DNA of 64,000 nt, from positions 2,264,890 through 2,328,889 of the forward strand of contig NZ_JIAF01000004.1 of the NCBI RefSeq assembly GCF_000688375.1. The letters are read 5' to 3'. Origin of the DNA: Prevotella sp. HUN102 (GTDB lineage Bacteria; Bacteroidota; Bacteroidia; Bacteroidales; Bacteroidaceae). Numbering within the stretch: position 1 is the stretch's first letter; every line of letters begins with the position of its first letter. Shown here piece by piece: positions 32,539 through 41,332 of this stretch. A program made the position numbers and the translations under genes. The notes beneath the pieces are model-generated. The model did not search any database. It worked only from the letters and a program-made list of their open reading frames with translations, and was not told where the DNA came from.

Positions 32539-33318
32539 CTACACAAAACGTTGATAGAATCTAATCAAAATATCGTGCAAGTCGGCTGGTAATGCCATAA
32601 GTGCAGCCTGCATAAACTCTGTTGGCATATTCTCTGTGCCATAGCCAGCCTCTGCAATACCACCTGTAATACAACCCAGCGTATCAGCATCGCCTCCGAG
32701 CGAAACAGCGAGCCTTACCGCATCTTCAAAGTCTTTGCTCTCAATATAGCACTTTATTGCTTGTGGTACTGTTTCCATACAACTTTCATTAAACCTGTAT
32801 GTAGGGCGTATCTCATCAAGCGTAAAACTCAAATCATAGCTAAACTGTTGCTCTATCTTCTGCTTAATCTCCTCCTTTGAGCATCGTTTGCGTGCCATAA
32901 AAATTGCAGTAGCAGTGGCAACAGCCCCCTTAATACCCTCTGTGTGGTTATGTGTACACTCTGCACTTTTATAAGCCTCCATTTGCACCTCCTCTAAGCT
33001 ATTAAAAGCCCAGCCAATAGCACCAACACGCATTGCAGAGCCATTACCAAAGCTATTATATGGTTGAGGCGTTGGAGAGGCTAACCAAGCACTAAAAGAG
33101 CCACCATACGCCCCTTTGGGATTGGGGTACTTGCGCCCCCAGTACCTCATACGCTCTGCATAAGGTTGATTGCGCATAATTGCCTCTGCTATGGCTAAGC
33201 TCATAATGCTATCATCTGTTATCTCACTACCGTTAGGCATAAACTCAAAATTATAATCCTTTGTTGGCTTAAACTCGTATGTACTACCAGCCAAATCTCC
33301 AATTACTGAACCTATCAT
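32539..33318 (-). CDS. ADP-ribosylglycohydrolase (ARH family)
   Basis: The product has 259 residues. The N-terminal GDLAGSTYEF and ITDDSIMS supply the first metal-binding acidic residues. Later NGSAMRVGAIGW and, near the C-terminus, GGDADTLGCITGGIAEA complete the magnesium site of DraG/ARH enzymes. These remove ADP-ribose from modified proteins or small molecules. The prophage also encodes a predicted ADP-ribosyltransferase in its MuF protein, so this enzyme may protect the lysogen. It overlaps the next upstream gene by 4 bp. Confidence 0.9.
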   Translation of the reverse strand: MIGSVIGDLAGSTYEFKPTKDYNFEFMPNGSEITDDSIMSLAIAEAIMRNQPYAERMRYWGRKYPNPKGAYGGSFSAWLASPTPQPYNSFGNGSAMRVGAIGWAFNSLEEVQMEAYKSAECTHNHTEGIKGAVATATAIFMARKRCSKEEIKQKIEQQFSYDLSFTLDEIRPTYRFNESCMETVPQAIKCYIESKDFEDAVRLAVSLGGDADTLGCITGGIAEAGYGTENMPTEFMQAALMALPADLHDILIRFYQRFV

Positions 33319-33551
33319 TTTCTTTTTCCTCTATTTGTTATCGTTCTATGTAATACTAATTTCTGCATCGTGCATTTGGGGTTCTCGTAAACCTCCTCTA
33401 AGTTGTAGCGGTTTTGCAGAGTGGTAAGAGCTATACCAACAACATTGGCTGGCAACGTATCATATATAGCTTTTTTACTGCCAAATAACCACTTTGTTTG
33501 CCCCATATAGGGCGTTTTTAACTCTACCAGTATAAACTTACTTTCCTCCAT
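33315..33551 (-). CDS. Hypothetical protein, 78 residues
   Basis: A small basic protein (FILVELKTPYMGQTKWLFGS, then a C-terminal RTITNRGKRK). It overlaps the ADP-ribosylglycohydrolase gene by 4 bp, so the two are co-translated. It may be a partner or regulator of that enzyme; no family is recognised. Confidence 0.55.
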   Translation of the reverse strand: MEESKFILVELKTPYMGQTKWLFGSKKAIYDTLPANVVGIALTTLQNRYNLEEVYENPKCTMQKLVLHRTITNRGKRK

Positions 33552-33554
33552 ACC

Positions 33555-33827
33555 TTACTTTTTTAATGGCACATTACACAACACTTTTTTATTACACTCT
33601 CCACGCAAGAAATCAACTGCCAGTACTGCAATAGCTCTGCCTTGTATGGTGTGGCATCTTTCAGCTATACCTTCATAGCCATTTCTTTGCTCTCTCAATA
33701 TAGCCAACGCCTCTGTGTACCCCTCTTTTACGGCTGCATTACAGGCTTTGCTCATTGCTTTATCCTCCAAACGCTTACTAATAGCAGTTATGGCTCTATC
33801 TATCTCTAAATTGGTTCTTATAATCAT
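33555..33827 (-). CDS. Hypothetical helical protein, 90 residues
   Basis: I choose ATG 33827, within the longer frame from 33878. The protein is helical and basic (AITAISKRLEDKAMSKACNA, then IQGRAIAVLAVDFLRG). It belongs to the leftward unit that starts near 35.9 kb. No family is recognised. Confidence 0.5.
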   Translation of the reverse strand: MIIRTNLEIDRAITAISKRLEDKAMSKACNAAVKEGYTEALAILREQRNGYEGIAERCHTIQGRAIAVLAVDFLRGECNKKVLCNVPLKK

Positions 33828-33882
33828 AATACCTTTGTTATTGTAGCAAGGCGTACCTTGTTTTGGCACACCTTGCATCTTG

Positions 33883-34782
33883 TTATTTACCTATGTTTAA
33901 TTTCTCTACTCCCAGCACTCTCTCTGCTGCATATATCGCATTGCTTGTAAGCAGCCTTTGCCAAGCTCCATTGTGAGGCGACCACTTAAAAGCTGCTTTC
34001 TTTAGCTTGCTTATGGTTTCTCCATCGGGTTTGCCATCAAAGTACAATCTCAATCTCTCCTCCGAGTAGCAATAAACAACCCTCACACCATTAACCATAC
34101 CCTCTGCATCTTCTCTATCTACCATATTTTGTAGGCGTGCTATGCGCTGCTGGGCATCTTTGATTTTAGCAAGGTTGTTTGTAAGCTGGTACTGCTGAAA
34201 GCCTTTGCGCATAAATGAGTATTGAGGCTCTTCGAGTAGCGTTTTAGCATTTGCCTCTGAAAATCCAAGAGCTACCAACTCATCTAATTTCTCCTCCTCT
34301 GTGAGCTTCTTTTTGCGTATAACGCTATTGGCTGATTTCATAGCCTCCTGCAATGCAGTTAGCTTTTCTACTTTGTCTTGTAGGCGTTCTATTTCAGCCC
34401 AGCCAGTAAGCCTGTGTTGTGTGGGGTTACAAACTCTATCTACAAACCTCTTTGCCCAGTTTTCAAGTTTTTCCCTTGCACCACGCTCCCAATTATTAAG
34501 TTTCTCTGCACGCTTAACAGGGAACTTTGCGGGTCCAGTTATAAAAGAGGAGATACAACGGCTACAAGCACTAAGCCATTTAGCGTACAATTCCAAATAG
34601 CGTTGCTCAAAATGTTCGTGCATTTCTGCTGGCAACTTTGCCAAATACGCCTGCAACTCCATTTCACAATCATTCAATAACATTTCTCCACGCTTTTCGG
34701 GGTGGAAACTCGTCCATTGGTGCGCTCTGTACGCAAGGTCTTTAAGTGCCATTACAGAGGCTCTACGTGTAATCTCTTCCAT
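33883..34782 (-). CDS. Phage/plasmid-type protein with a SPHNGAWQR C-terminal module
   Basis: I choose ATG 34782 (299 residues), because a start at 34839 would overlap the upstream gene. The N-terminal two thirds are helical with coiled-coil character (KVEKLTALQEAMKSANSVIR, then IKDAQQRIARLQNMV). The C-terminus contains YFDGKPDGETISKLK and WSPHNGAWQRLLTSNA, a module common at the ends of large plasmid and conjugative-element proteins such as DUF3560 proteins. Function is unknown; possibly DNA or nucleotide binding. Confidence 0.6.
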   Translation of the reverse strand: MEEITRRASVMALKDLAYRAHQWTSFHPEKRGEMLLNDCEMELQAYLAKLPAEMHEHFEQRYLELYAKWLSACSRCISSFITGPAKFPVKRAEKLNNWERGAREKLENWAKRFVDRVCNPTQHRLTGWAEIERLQDKVEKLTALQEAMKSANSVIRKKKLTEEEKLDELVALGFSEANAKTLLEEPQYSFMRKGFQQYQLTNNLAKIKDAQQRIARLQNMVDREDAEGMVNGVRVVYCYSEERLRLYFDGKPDGETISKLKKAAFKWSPHNGAWQRLLTSNAIYAAERVLGVEKLNIGK

Positions 34783-34789
34783 TGCTATA

Positions 34790-35038
34790 TTATTTAATTG
34801 GTTGTACAAATGTGATATTGTTATAGTTGAGAAAGCCACCAGCTTGTACGATGCTTTCTAATGCCTCCTTACCTCCACAAGGTGTATAAGGTATTACATC
34901 GCTATTAAATTGCAAGTAGCCTTTGCCATCAACATAAAAGCCATAGCCATATATTTTAGCTACTCCATTTGGAGTATTAAATTGTACGCCATCTATACGC
35001 ACAATTTCCAATGCCTTGTTTAACTGTTTTGTTGTCAT
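34790..35038 (-). CDS. Hypothetical protein, 82 residues
   Basis: A small soluble protein of mixed alpha/beta character (LNKALEIVRIDGVQ, then IYGYGFYVDGKGYLQF). It lies 8 bp upstream of the previous gene. No family is recognised. Confidence 0.5.
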   Translation of the reverse strand: MTTKQLNKALEIVRIDGVQFNTPNGVAKIYGYGFYVDGKGYLQFNSDVIPYTPCGGKEALESIVQAGGFLNYNNITFVQPIK

Positions 35039-35080
35039 ACTATTTTTGTATTATAGAGCTGGCTTACACCAGCCCTGTAT

Positions 35081-35281
35081 TTAACTTATTAACTCTGCAT
35101 TTTGCCCCACCCACAACATAGCATCTGTACCTTTCCAAGTAAAATCAAATGCTTTGTTCTTTGGGTTATACCTCCCCTCTAATTCTGTACCCTCCTTTAA
35201 GCCGTGTATCTCATCTAAGCAATACCTACCAAATTCAGTAGTAATTTTTACACGTACTTTTGCTTTGATTGTTTTTACCAT
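35081..35281 (-). CDS. Hypothetical protein, 66 residues
   Basis: A small basic beta-rich protein (KAKVRVKITTEFGRYCLDEI, then AFDFTWKGTDAMLW). Probably a soluble accessory protein of the leftward block. No family is recognised. Confidence 0.5.
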   Translation of the reverse strand: MVKTIKAKVRVKITTEFGRYCLDEIHGLKEGTELEGRYNPKNKAFDFTWKGTDAMLWVGQNAELIS

Positions 35282-35305
35282 ATTCCGTAATTATAAAAGT
35301 ATTAC

Positions 35306-35683
35306 CTAATCTTCCCACTCCCCACTTATATCCTCCCAGTCGTCATCATCAATGTATGCAGGGAAACCTTGTTCGGGGTCTGCTTTGGGTGCTACACCTC
35401 CGTAATACTCCCCACTCTCTGTAATGGAGGGGTGTTTTACATTTGGGTTATCTCCACAAGGCGCACCCTCAAACGCAAGCTCAATACCTTTTTCTCTATC
35501 CGAGCCATAGCCATTCATTTCTGCCAGCAACTCATAATAGTCTTTACCTCCAAACACTCCGTAACCCTCATAACAGGTTTCCTTATAACGCTTGCCTTTA
35601 TCATCTACCATATACACTGTAAAAGGCTCATCGTTTACAATACGATGTTTCGTGTCTTGTGTAATCCAGCTAAATTGTCCCAT
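35306..35683 (-). CDS. Conserved mobile-element protein beginning MGQFSW
   Basis: I choose ATG 35683 (125 residues), as related Bacteroidetes plasmid and phage proteins start MGQFSW. It contains a YEGYGVFGGKDYYELLAEMNG region and an acidic tail (DDDDWEDISGEWED). Function is unknown; it is an accessory protein seen on many mobile elements. Confidence 0.6.
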   Translation of the reverse strand: MGQFSWITQDTKHRIVNDEPFTVYMVDDKGKRYKETCYEGYGVFGGKDYYELLAEMNGYGSDREKGIELAFEGAPCGDNPNVKHPSITESGEYYGGVAPKADPEQGFPAYIDDDDWEDISGEWED

Positions 35684-35687
35684 ACCA

Positions 35688-35897
35688 TTAAAATTTATCA
35701 ACCACCAAACCTTTTGCGCACATACTCAAACTATAACCAGCCTCTATGAGCTTACTAATTATAGTAGCATTACTCTCAAGTATGAGCAATTTATAAACAT
35801 TGCCGTAATGGTCTTTAACAGGCACATTAAAAGCTACCTTTATGTTAGGGCTTTCGCTTACCAGTGCAACAGCGTTGCTAAAATCTTCATTTGTCAT
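35688..35897 (-). CDS. Hypothetical protein, 69 residues; first gene of the leftward block
   Basis: A small soluble protein (TNEDFSNAVALVSESPNIKV, then ISKLIEAGYSLSMCAKG). It is the first gene after the promoter at 35966-35997 and lies 4 bp before the MGQFSW gene. No family is recognised. Confidence 0.5.
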   Translation of the reverse strand: MTNEDFSNAVALVSESPNIKVAFNVPVKDHYGNVYKLLILESNATIISKLIEAGYSLSMCAKGLVVDKF

Positions 35898-35965
35898 TGC
35901 TTTATAATTTATTTATTCAACTTTTGTCCTTAAAAGCGTTTTGTATATTCACGCTTAATTTGATG

Positions 35966-35997
35966 CAAATGTAGGTTGAAGAAGTCAATACGCCAAA
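35966..35997 (-). promoter_or_regulatory. Promoter of the leftward accessory block
   Basis: On the minus strand TTTG (35997-35994) and TACATTTG (35973-35966) are 20 bp apart. It should drive the genes from 35897 leftward to the ADP-ribosylglycohydrolase. Confidence 0.7.
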
Positions 35998-36114
35998 CAT
36001 TCAAATGAATAAATCCAATAATTTAACCTTTGGTAACAGTTTTCGTATTTGACTGGCTATAAATCACTTTCAAAAGTTGTACGTTTATTATATACACGCT
36101 TAAAGCAAATAAGA

Positions 36115-36122
36115 CTATATTT
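36115..36122 (+). promoter_or_regulatory. Probable -7 element of the late structural operon
   Basis: TATATTTG matches TAnnTTTG and lies 30 bp before the scaffold gene. No clear TTTG at -33 is visible, so an activator may be needed, as expected for a late promoter. Confidence 0.45.
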
Positions 36123-36151
36123 GCCACCGATATAAAGCAAATTAGTATAGT

Positions 36152-36733
36152 ATGAACAAAAAGTTACTGGAAACATTGGTAGCAAAATGCAAGGACATGG
36201 GGCTATCAGAAGAATCTATCCAAAAAATTGCTGGCATTGCAAGCAATGGTTTGGCAGATGATGCAACAGACGAGGCTATTGAAACACGTGCAAATGAGTT
36301 TTTGCCTGTCCTTAAAACAATGCAAGGAGAGGCAACCCGATGGGCGCAAAACAAGAACCCCAAACCACAACAGCAGCAAGAGGAAAAACTGAATGAGGCT
36401 TCCATTGAGGCTATTATCAAAAAAGTAACCGAAAATCTCTCTACAAAGATTGAGGAACAAAACACAGTTATCGGCAATTTGCAAAAGCAGTTGGGCGAAA
36501 GCCAGCGCAATGTTATAATTGCGAGCGAGATGCAAAAACTGGGGCTAACAGAGGCAGATATGGAGTTTGTTACAATTCCAGCAGATGTCAATGTTGGGGA
36601 GTATTTAGGTAAATACAAGCAAAGCCTTGTAGATAGAGGCTTAAAGCCTGTTGATAGCAGTGTTTCCAAAGAAGCAAGAGAAAAAGCAGAGAGTGATTTG
36701 GCAGAAACTATGCTAAATGAATATGCTAAGTAA
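36152..36733 (+). CDS. Probable capsid scaffold protein
   Basis: The product has 193 residues. It is strongly helical, with a charged central coiled coil (IEAIIKKVTENLSTKIEEQN) and a basic N-terminus; Gln-rich and acidic parts give it the composition of phage scaffold proteins. It lies two genes upstream of the major capsid protein, the usual scaffold position. Assignment is by position and composition. Confidence 0.6.
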   Translation: MNKKLLETLVAKCKDMGLSEESIQKIAGIASNGLADDATDEAIETRANEFLPVLKTMQGEATRWAQNKNPKPQQQQEEKLNEASIEAIIKKVTENLSTKIEEQNTVIGNLQKQLGESQRNVIIASEMQKLGLTEADMEFVTIPADVNVGEYLGKYKQSLVDRGLKPVDSSVSKEAREKAESDLAETMLNEYAK

Positions 36734-36750
36734 TTATTAAAACAAGTGGT

Positions 36751-37386
36751 ATGAAACGTAAATTCCAAAACTATGGTGGTGATAGACATTGCGCCACTAT
36801 GCCACCTGTAAAGGTTACAGGAGGTTTTACGCTCAATCCAGCCCAAACAAACCTTACTGCTGGTGCAGTTGTGCCTTTTGGCACATTGGCGTATGTTGAT
36901 GAGGCAACACGTTTGGTAACGCTCATTAAGAGCGCAAGAGTTGTGGCTATCGCAAGCGATACTAAAAAGGTTACGCTTGAGGCTGATGAGTTTAGCAAAC
37001 CTCTGTTTGTTGTTGGCGACATTGTAGCAAAGGATTTGGCTGCAACACTTGCAGTTTGTCCTAAGATTACAGCCGTTGCTAATACAGAAGCAGGGGTACA
37101 AATCACATTGAACAAAGCTATTGAGGGGCTTACTGTTGGTGATGCTCTGTTTGAGGTTGTAGCCAACGAAGCTAATGTGAAACTGGTTGCAGAGCCTAAC
37201 TCTATTACCATTGGAGAGGGTTCTGATGCAGAGATTAAGGAGGAGTTGGCAGACACAGGCATTGATGTTACTCGTGATAGTGGCAATGGAGAGGTGTATG
37301 CTCGTAGAGTTCCCCCTGTTCCTGCAACTCTTATGGAGGGTTCATTGCTCAAAGGCACAAAGGTAAGCTATACCAATAGCCGTTAA
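36751..37386 (+). CDS. Probable head decoration or fiber protein
   Basis: The product has 211 residues, beta-rich, with Ala/Val/Thr repeats (VTLIKSARVVAIASDTKKVT, then CPKITAVANTEAGVQ). It sits between the scaffold and capsid genes, as do head decoration proteins in other Bacteroidetes phages. No membrane segment is present. Confidence 0.55.
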   Translation: MKRKFQNYGGDRHCATMPPVKVTGGFTLNPAQTNLTAGAVVPFGTLAYVDEATRLVTLIKSARVVAIASDTKKVTLEADEFSKPLFVVGDIVAKDLAATLAVCPKITAVANTEAGVQITLNKAIEGLTVGDALFEVVANEANVKLVAEPNSITIGEGSDAEIKEELADTGIDVTRDSGNGEVYARRVPPVPATLMEGSLLKGTKVSYTNSR

Positions 37387-37407
37387 ACTATGGAGGAGTA
37401 AATAACT

Positions 37408-38547
37408 ATGGATTCTATTTTTAGTAAAGTAAGTTTGCCCAGCGTTCCAGTGGATTTGCTGGCAACATTGAGAATTTTCTTTGATAAAGCCTCTCTGCAA
37501 AACAAAACTATTTTTGAGCAGCTGTATGTTGATAAGTGGTTCGACTACAATTTGCCACAAATGGATTTGACCGCAGATGCAATTCAAGCAACCTACAACG
37601 TGCGCTTTATGGCAAGCGTAATTGGTAATGATGCAGCAACTCCGTTGCGCCCTACTGATGGCTTTAAGACCTTTAGCGAAGAAATCCCCCGTATGGGACA
37701 CCGCTTCGGTATGTCTGCTAAGAAAATGCGCAAAATGCTCTCTATCTTAGAGGCAAGCAGCAAGCGTTATACCGACCAGCAGAAATTCCAAGAGGTGTAC
37801 AAAATCCTTATGGGAGAGGTTAAGGAGGCTTATTTGGGTTGCAAGGATACAGCTGACCATATCATCTTGCAGGCAATGTCAAATAAGGGTGTAGCACAAT
37901 TTACCCCTACTCTCAATAATCCCGATGGTCGTACCTACAAGGTGGACTACAATATGCCAAAGGGCAATAGCCTGCAAGCAGCTTTTAACTGGGAAAAGGA
38001 TAATGAGAGCAAGGTAAATCCTTTTGAGGAGTTGGCAGATATTCGCTACACATTCCAAAACAAGGGCATTGTGTTTGGAGAAACCTGTATGTCGCCATCT
38101 GTATATGCGTGGCTTATTAACTGTCCAGCTGTACGCAGAGCAATTAAGGGTACAGATAAGAGCGGACAGGCTGTAACACCTGCTGAACTCAATGCTATGC
38201 TGCAACAGTTTGAATTGCCAGCAATCACTCTCATTAACAAGCGTAATGCTGTTGCAGAGGACGGCAAGCGTAAAACAGAGCTTATCAATCCGTGGAATGA
38301 TAATGTTATTACGCTTAAGCCTGCTGGCAAGATTGGAGAGGTACAACCTGCATTTGAGGACAATGCTATCATTGAAGAGCCAAACGTGCAGTACACAGAT
38401 GCTGGTAACGGTATGCGTATTGCCAAGTGGCAAACTGGCGAAAGCACAGGGCAAAAGGCAGGAGAGTACACGCAAGCAAGCTGGAGAGCGTTGCCTATTA
38501 TTACGGAAATTGACAGCATTGTCAACTACCAAGTAAGAGGACTTTAA
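37408..38547 (+). CDS. Major capsid protein, HK97-like
   Basis: The product has 379 residues. The length, a helical N-terminus, FGMSAKKMRKMLSILEAS near residue 98 and the P-domain region VFGETCMSPSVYAWLI fit the HK97-fold capsid proteins of Bacteroidetes siphoviruses. A decoration-type gene precedes it and the head-tail connector genes follow. Confidence 0.8.
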   Translation: MDSIFSKVSLPSVPVDLLATLRIFFDKASLQNKTIFEQLYVDKWFDYNLPQMDLTADAIQATYNVRFMASVIGNDAATPLRPTDGFKTFSEEIPRMGHRFGMSAKKMRKMLSILEASSKRYTDQQKFQEVYKILMGEVKEAYLGCKDTADHIILQAMSNKGVAQFTPTLNNPDGRTYKVDYNMPKGNSLQAAFNWEKDNESKVNPFEELADIRYTFQNKGIVFGETCMSPSVYAWLINCPAVRRAIKGTDKSGQAVTPAELNAMLQQFELPAITLINKRNAVAEDGKRKTELINPWNDNVITLKPAGKIGEVQPAFEDNAIIEEPNVQYTDAGNGMRIAKWQTGESTGQKAGEYTQASWRALPIITEIDSIVNYQVRGL

Positions 38548-38562
38548 TAACAAGCATTCGGT

Positions 38563-38910
38563 ATGACAAATTTAGAGGCTATATATTGCGAGGTTAAACC
38601 ATATTGTACAGATGAGTATGAGCTTGAGTTTGAAAAAGCATTGTTATCTGCTTGCAAAAGAGCAGGGGTAACAGCTGGCATAAAGGACGAATATACGCCC
38701 GATAATGAGCGTTTAATTGCACTGGCTGCCATATTCACACTCCAAAAGTATATTACTCTAACCTCCGAGAAAGAGGGCGAATACTCGCAAAGCTATAACG
38801 AAAAGCTCAAAGATAGGATTTTATTCCTCTGCAACAGCAACGGTATAGATGCCTCCGAGTTTGTCCCCGATGCAGTTATTACGCTCTCACACGCTTCTAA
38901 TATGTTTTAA
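38563..38910 (+). CDS. Head-tail connector protein
   Basis: The product has 115 residues, helical (YELEFEKALLSACKRAGV, then LIALAAIFTLQKYI). Its size and place directly after the capsid gene match gp6-like adaptor proteins that bind the portal ring. Assigned by position and helical pattern. Confidence 0.6.
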   Translation: MTNLEAIYCEVKPYCTDEYELEFEKALLSACKRAGVTAGIKDEYTPDNERLIALAAIFTLQKYITLTSEKEGEYSQSYNEKLKDRILFLCNSNGIDASEFVPDAVITLSHASNMF

Positions 38911-38912
38911 TT

Positions 38913-39236
38913 ATGGGAGGTAGATACAGAGATTTACTGGAAATAGAGCAAGTAGAGGCTCAAACTCGTAATGAGGTTGGCGATTTGGTAGGCGGTAATC
39001 CTATTTGGGTAACTCTCTCTAAGTGCAGAGAAGAACCTGCTAAGGCTGGTGCAGTACTTTCAACAGTAAACGCAAAAGCCATTGAATACAGCTCTAATAT
39101 ATTTCTCCCCAAACACTCCCCAAACGTGCCTCTCAATGCACGTGTAAGAGTATTAAGTGAGGCAGGAGAGGTTCAAGTCGTAGGCTCTGTATTACGCTAC
39201 AAAAAATACCAACACTATGCCAAAATATGGGTTTAA
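38913..39236 (+). CDS. Head closure protein
   Basis: The product has 107 residues, beta-rich (EIEQVEAQTRNEVGDL, then ARVRVLSEAGEVQVVGSV). Position and fold type match head completion or closure proteins. It overlaps the next gene by 20 bp. Confidence 0.6.
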   Translation: MGGRYRDLLEIEQVEAQTRNEVGDLVGGNPIWVTLSKCREEPAKAGAVLSTVNAKAIEYSSNIFLPKHSPNVPLNARVRVLSEAGEVQVVGSVLRYKKYQHYAKIWV

Positions 39237-39702
39237 GGCTAATTTCGGTAAGGACGATGTACACAGCTCTATCAGCCAGTATGCTTTACGCATACACCGT
39301 GCATTGGAGGTTACAATGCAGTATATTGGCGAACAATGTGTAAGCATTGCAAGAGAGAAAGGAACGTACAACGACATTACAGGTAATTTGCGCAACTCAA
39401 TAGGCTATGTACTGGTACGTAATGGAGATATTATTTGCAAAAATTTTGAGGAGCGTGTACAAAGCAAGATTGTTTCTGCTGTTAATAACAGTGGCATTTT
39501 AGAGGGGCAAGCATTAGCAGAGGAGCTGGCAACCAAATATACAAAGGGCTATGTGCTGATTGTGGTAGCTGGTATGCACTATGCTCATTATGTTGAGAGC
39601 CTTAACAAAGATGTGCTGGATAGCGCAGAGAGATACGCCTTGCAAAAAATACCAACCATATTGAAAGATTTGAAGAAGCAGATTTACAAGGTAGCTTTAT
39701 AA
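39217..39702 (+). CDS. HK97 gp10-like tail completion protein
   Basis: The product has 161 residues. It has the gp10 pattern: a helical start, YNDITGNLRNSIGYVL, and YVLIVVAGMHYAHYVESLNKD. This family joins head and tail in siphoviruses. It overlaps the preceding gene. Confidence 0.75.
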   Translation: MPKYGFKANFGKDDVHSSISQYALRIHRALEVTMQYIGEQCVSIAREKGTYNDITGNLRNSIGYVLVRNGDIICKNFEERVQSKIVSAVNNSGILEGQALAEELATKYTKGYVLIVVAGMHYAHYVESLNKDVLDSAERYALQKIPTILKDLKKQIYKVAL

Positions 39703-39703
39703 G

Positions 39704-40171
39704 ATGGCAAATAAAAATGTAGATAAAATAGTGTTGCGGAAAGGGATGCAGTTTAACACCGTACAGAACGATATTCTGTATGTGGTATTAAACAACTCTA
39801 AGCTGGCAAAGGAGCTTACAGGCGTAATAAAGAAAAGCCAAAAACCTGTACGCACACAGCCACCAAAGGTTGAAGACTGCACCATTAGCAGCCTCTCTAT
39901 TGAGAGTGGCACAGTGCAATTAGGCACAAGCAACGTAAACATCTATGTTCCCGATAAGATAGACTGTGTAACGCAAAGCGATGCCTCCAATACCGATGCT
40001 GACACGCAGCGTATCAAGCAGCTTGCAGGGCTTGCATACGAGGTGTTGGGAAAGTATTACAGCGAAAGCTGGGGGAGTTTCGAATGCGTTGCACAAGATG
40101 TCATTGAGGAGGCTGCACTACATTGCCACCGTATATGGCTCAAAATAAGATTTAATTTTCACAACTTATAA
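39704..40171 (+). CDS. Probable tail terminator/completion protein
   Basis: The product has 155 residues, starting with a basic helical region and containing a beta-rich part (VQLGTSNVNIYVPDKIDC). The C-terminus contains DVIEEAALHCHRIWLKIRF. Its place between gp10-like and tail tube genes suggests a tail terminator. Confidence 0.5.
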   Translation: MANKNVDKIVLRKGMQFNTVQNDILYVVLNNSKLAKELTGVIKKSQKPVRTQPPKVEDCTISSLSIESGTVQLGTSNVNIYVPDKIDCVTQSDASNTDADTQRIKQLAGLAYEVLGKYYSESWGSFECVAQDVIEEAALHCHRIWLKIRFNFHNL

Positions 40172-40181
40172 AAGTAAAAGT

Positions 40182-40700
40182 ATGGGATTAATTTCATTAG
40201 GATTGACCGAAATACAAGTAGGTGCAATAGAACAAGATGGAGGCGAGGCTAAAACTTACAAAAAGATTGGCAAGACCTACCAAAACACCTGCAAGTTGGT
40301 GCAGGAATCAGCAGATGTAACAGAACATTACGAGGAAGGACAAAGCGCACCCGAAGTGCGTAAGAGGAAAAAGAAAGTACCTATCCTTACCTTTTCCATA
40401 ATGGACCCCGATGTGGATTTTCTCAAAGCCTATTTGGGAGGTACTGTTACAGGTTCAGCAGACGAAGCCGAATGGAGCTGGAGTGATGTTGATGAGAATA
40501 TCGAAGCCAGCATTAGAGCTGTCCCCGAAGTAGGTTTGGTTTACACCATTCCACGTGCGGATATTGAAGCGGTGCTTAACGCAGAAATGTCCTCACAGGG
40601 CATTAACCTTGTGGACTTCACGGTTACACCTCTCAAACCAAAGAAAGCAGGGGTTGCCACCATTAAGGCTAAGAAGAAAACAAAAACATTCCCAGGATAA
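40182..40700 (+). CDS. Major tail tube protein
   Basis: The product has 172 residues, beta-rich, with DGGEAKTYKKIGKTYQNTCK, KVPILTFSIMDPDVDFLKAY and a Lys-rich end. Position directly before a terminator and the chaperone pair is the usual place of the tail tube gene. Confidence 0.65.
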   Translation: MGLISLGLTEIQVGAIEQDGGEAKTYKKIGKTYQNTCKLVQESADVTEHYEEGQSAPEVRKRKKKVPILTFSIMDPDVDFLKAYLGGTVTGSADEAEWSWSDVDENIEASIRAVPEVGLVYTIPRADIEAVLNAEMSSQGINLVDFTVTPLKPKKAGVATIKAKKKTKTFPG

Positions 40701-40723
40701 CGTGGGATTGGGTAACACCGAGT

Positions 40724-40759
40724 AAAGCCCACCGTGCTTATTGCATAGTGGGCTTTTTT
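40724..40759 (+). terminator. Terminator after the tail tube gene
   Basis: AAAGCCCAC (40724-40732) pairs with GTGGGCTTT (from 40748), followed by a T-run to 40759. It probably lowers transcription of the chaperone and tape measure genes relative to capsid and tail tube. Confidence 0.8.
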
Positions 40760-40777
40760 ACTATAAGTAGTACAAGT

Positions 40778-41332
40778 ATGGAAGATAATACAAAGGCATT
40801 AGAGGCTTTGGAGGCAGAAAGAAAAGAATTACGTCTGCTCATAAATAAAGGGATTAGCTTTGTTGTGGACTATACAGAAAAGCGGAAAGTAAAAATACCA
40901 CGATCTCAATGGTGTAAGTGGCTCAAAAAGACACAAACCATTGTTGAGGAGAAACAGCGTGAGTTCATCGTCAAAGAGCCAACCGCCTTTACACTGGATA
41001 GGCTCTCTATGGAGTATATAGAGCTTATTATTGATGAAAACAAGCTAAAAGAAGCACCAAGACAGGAGGCACGCAGGCTATTTTCAGCACATAACAAGCG
41101 CATGGCAAAGATTGTAGCAATAGCCGTGCTGGGTAATGACTGGGAAAACGAAAGGTTATTAAATGAGCATACAGAGTTTTTCGTACGCTGGCTCAAAAAT
41201 AGCACTCTTATTGATTTAGTGCAGGCAATAGACCTAACAAACAATTTAGCGGATTTTATAAACTCTATGCGATTGTTATCGAGCGCAAGAACGACAATAC
41301 CGACACGCATAGAGGAGAACCAAGAGGCTTAA
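40778..41332 (+). CDS. Tail assembly chaperone (G-like)
   Basis: I choose ATG 40778 (184 residues); the frame from 40748 starts inside the terminator. The protein is helical and charged. It lies directly before the tape measure gene, and a second frame without its own ATG overlaps its end, as in the lambda G/GT pair. It is expected to coat the tape measure protein during assembly. Confidence 0.7.
   Translation: MEDNTKALEALEAERKELRLLINKGISFVVDYTEKRKVKIPRSQWCKWLKKTQTIVEEKQREFIVKEPTAFTLDRLSMEYIELIIDENKLKEAPRQEARRLFSAHNKRMAKIVAIAVLGNDWENERLLNEHTEFFVRWLKNSTLIDLVQAIDLTNNLADFINSMRLLSSARTTIPTRIEENQEA

Noticed and set aside
36142..37101. 319-codon minus-strand frame opposite scaffold and decoration genes
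   Set aside because: Antisense shadow; Cys/Ser/Ile-rich translation typical of reverse-strand reading of helical genes.
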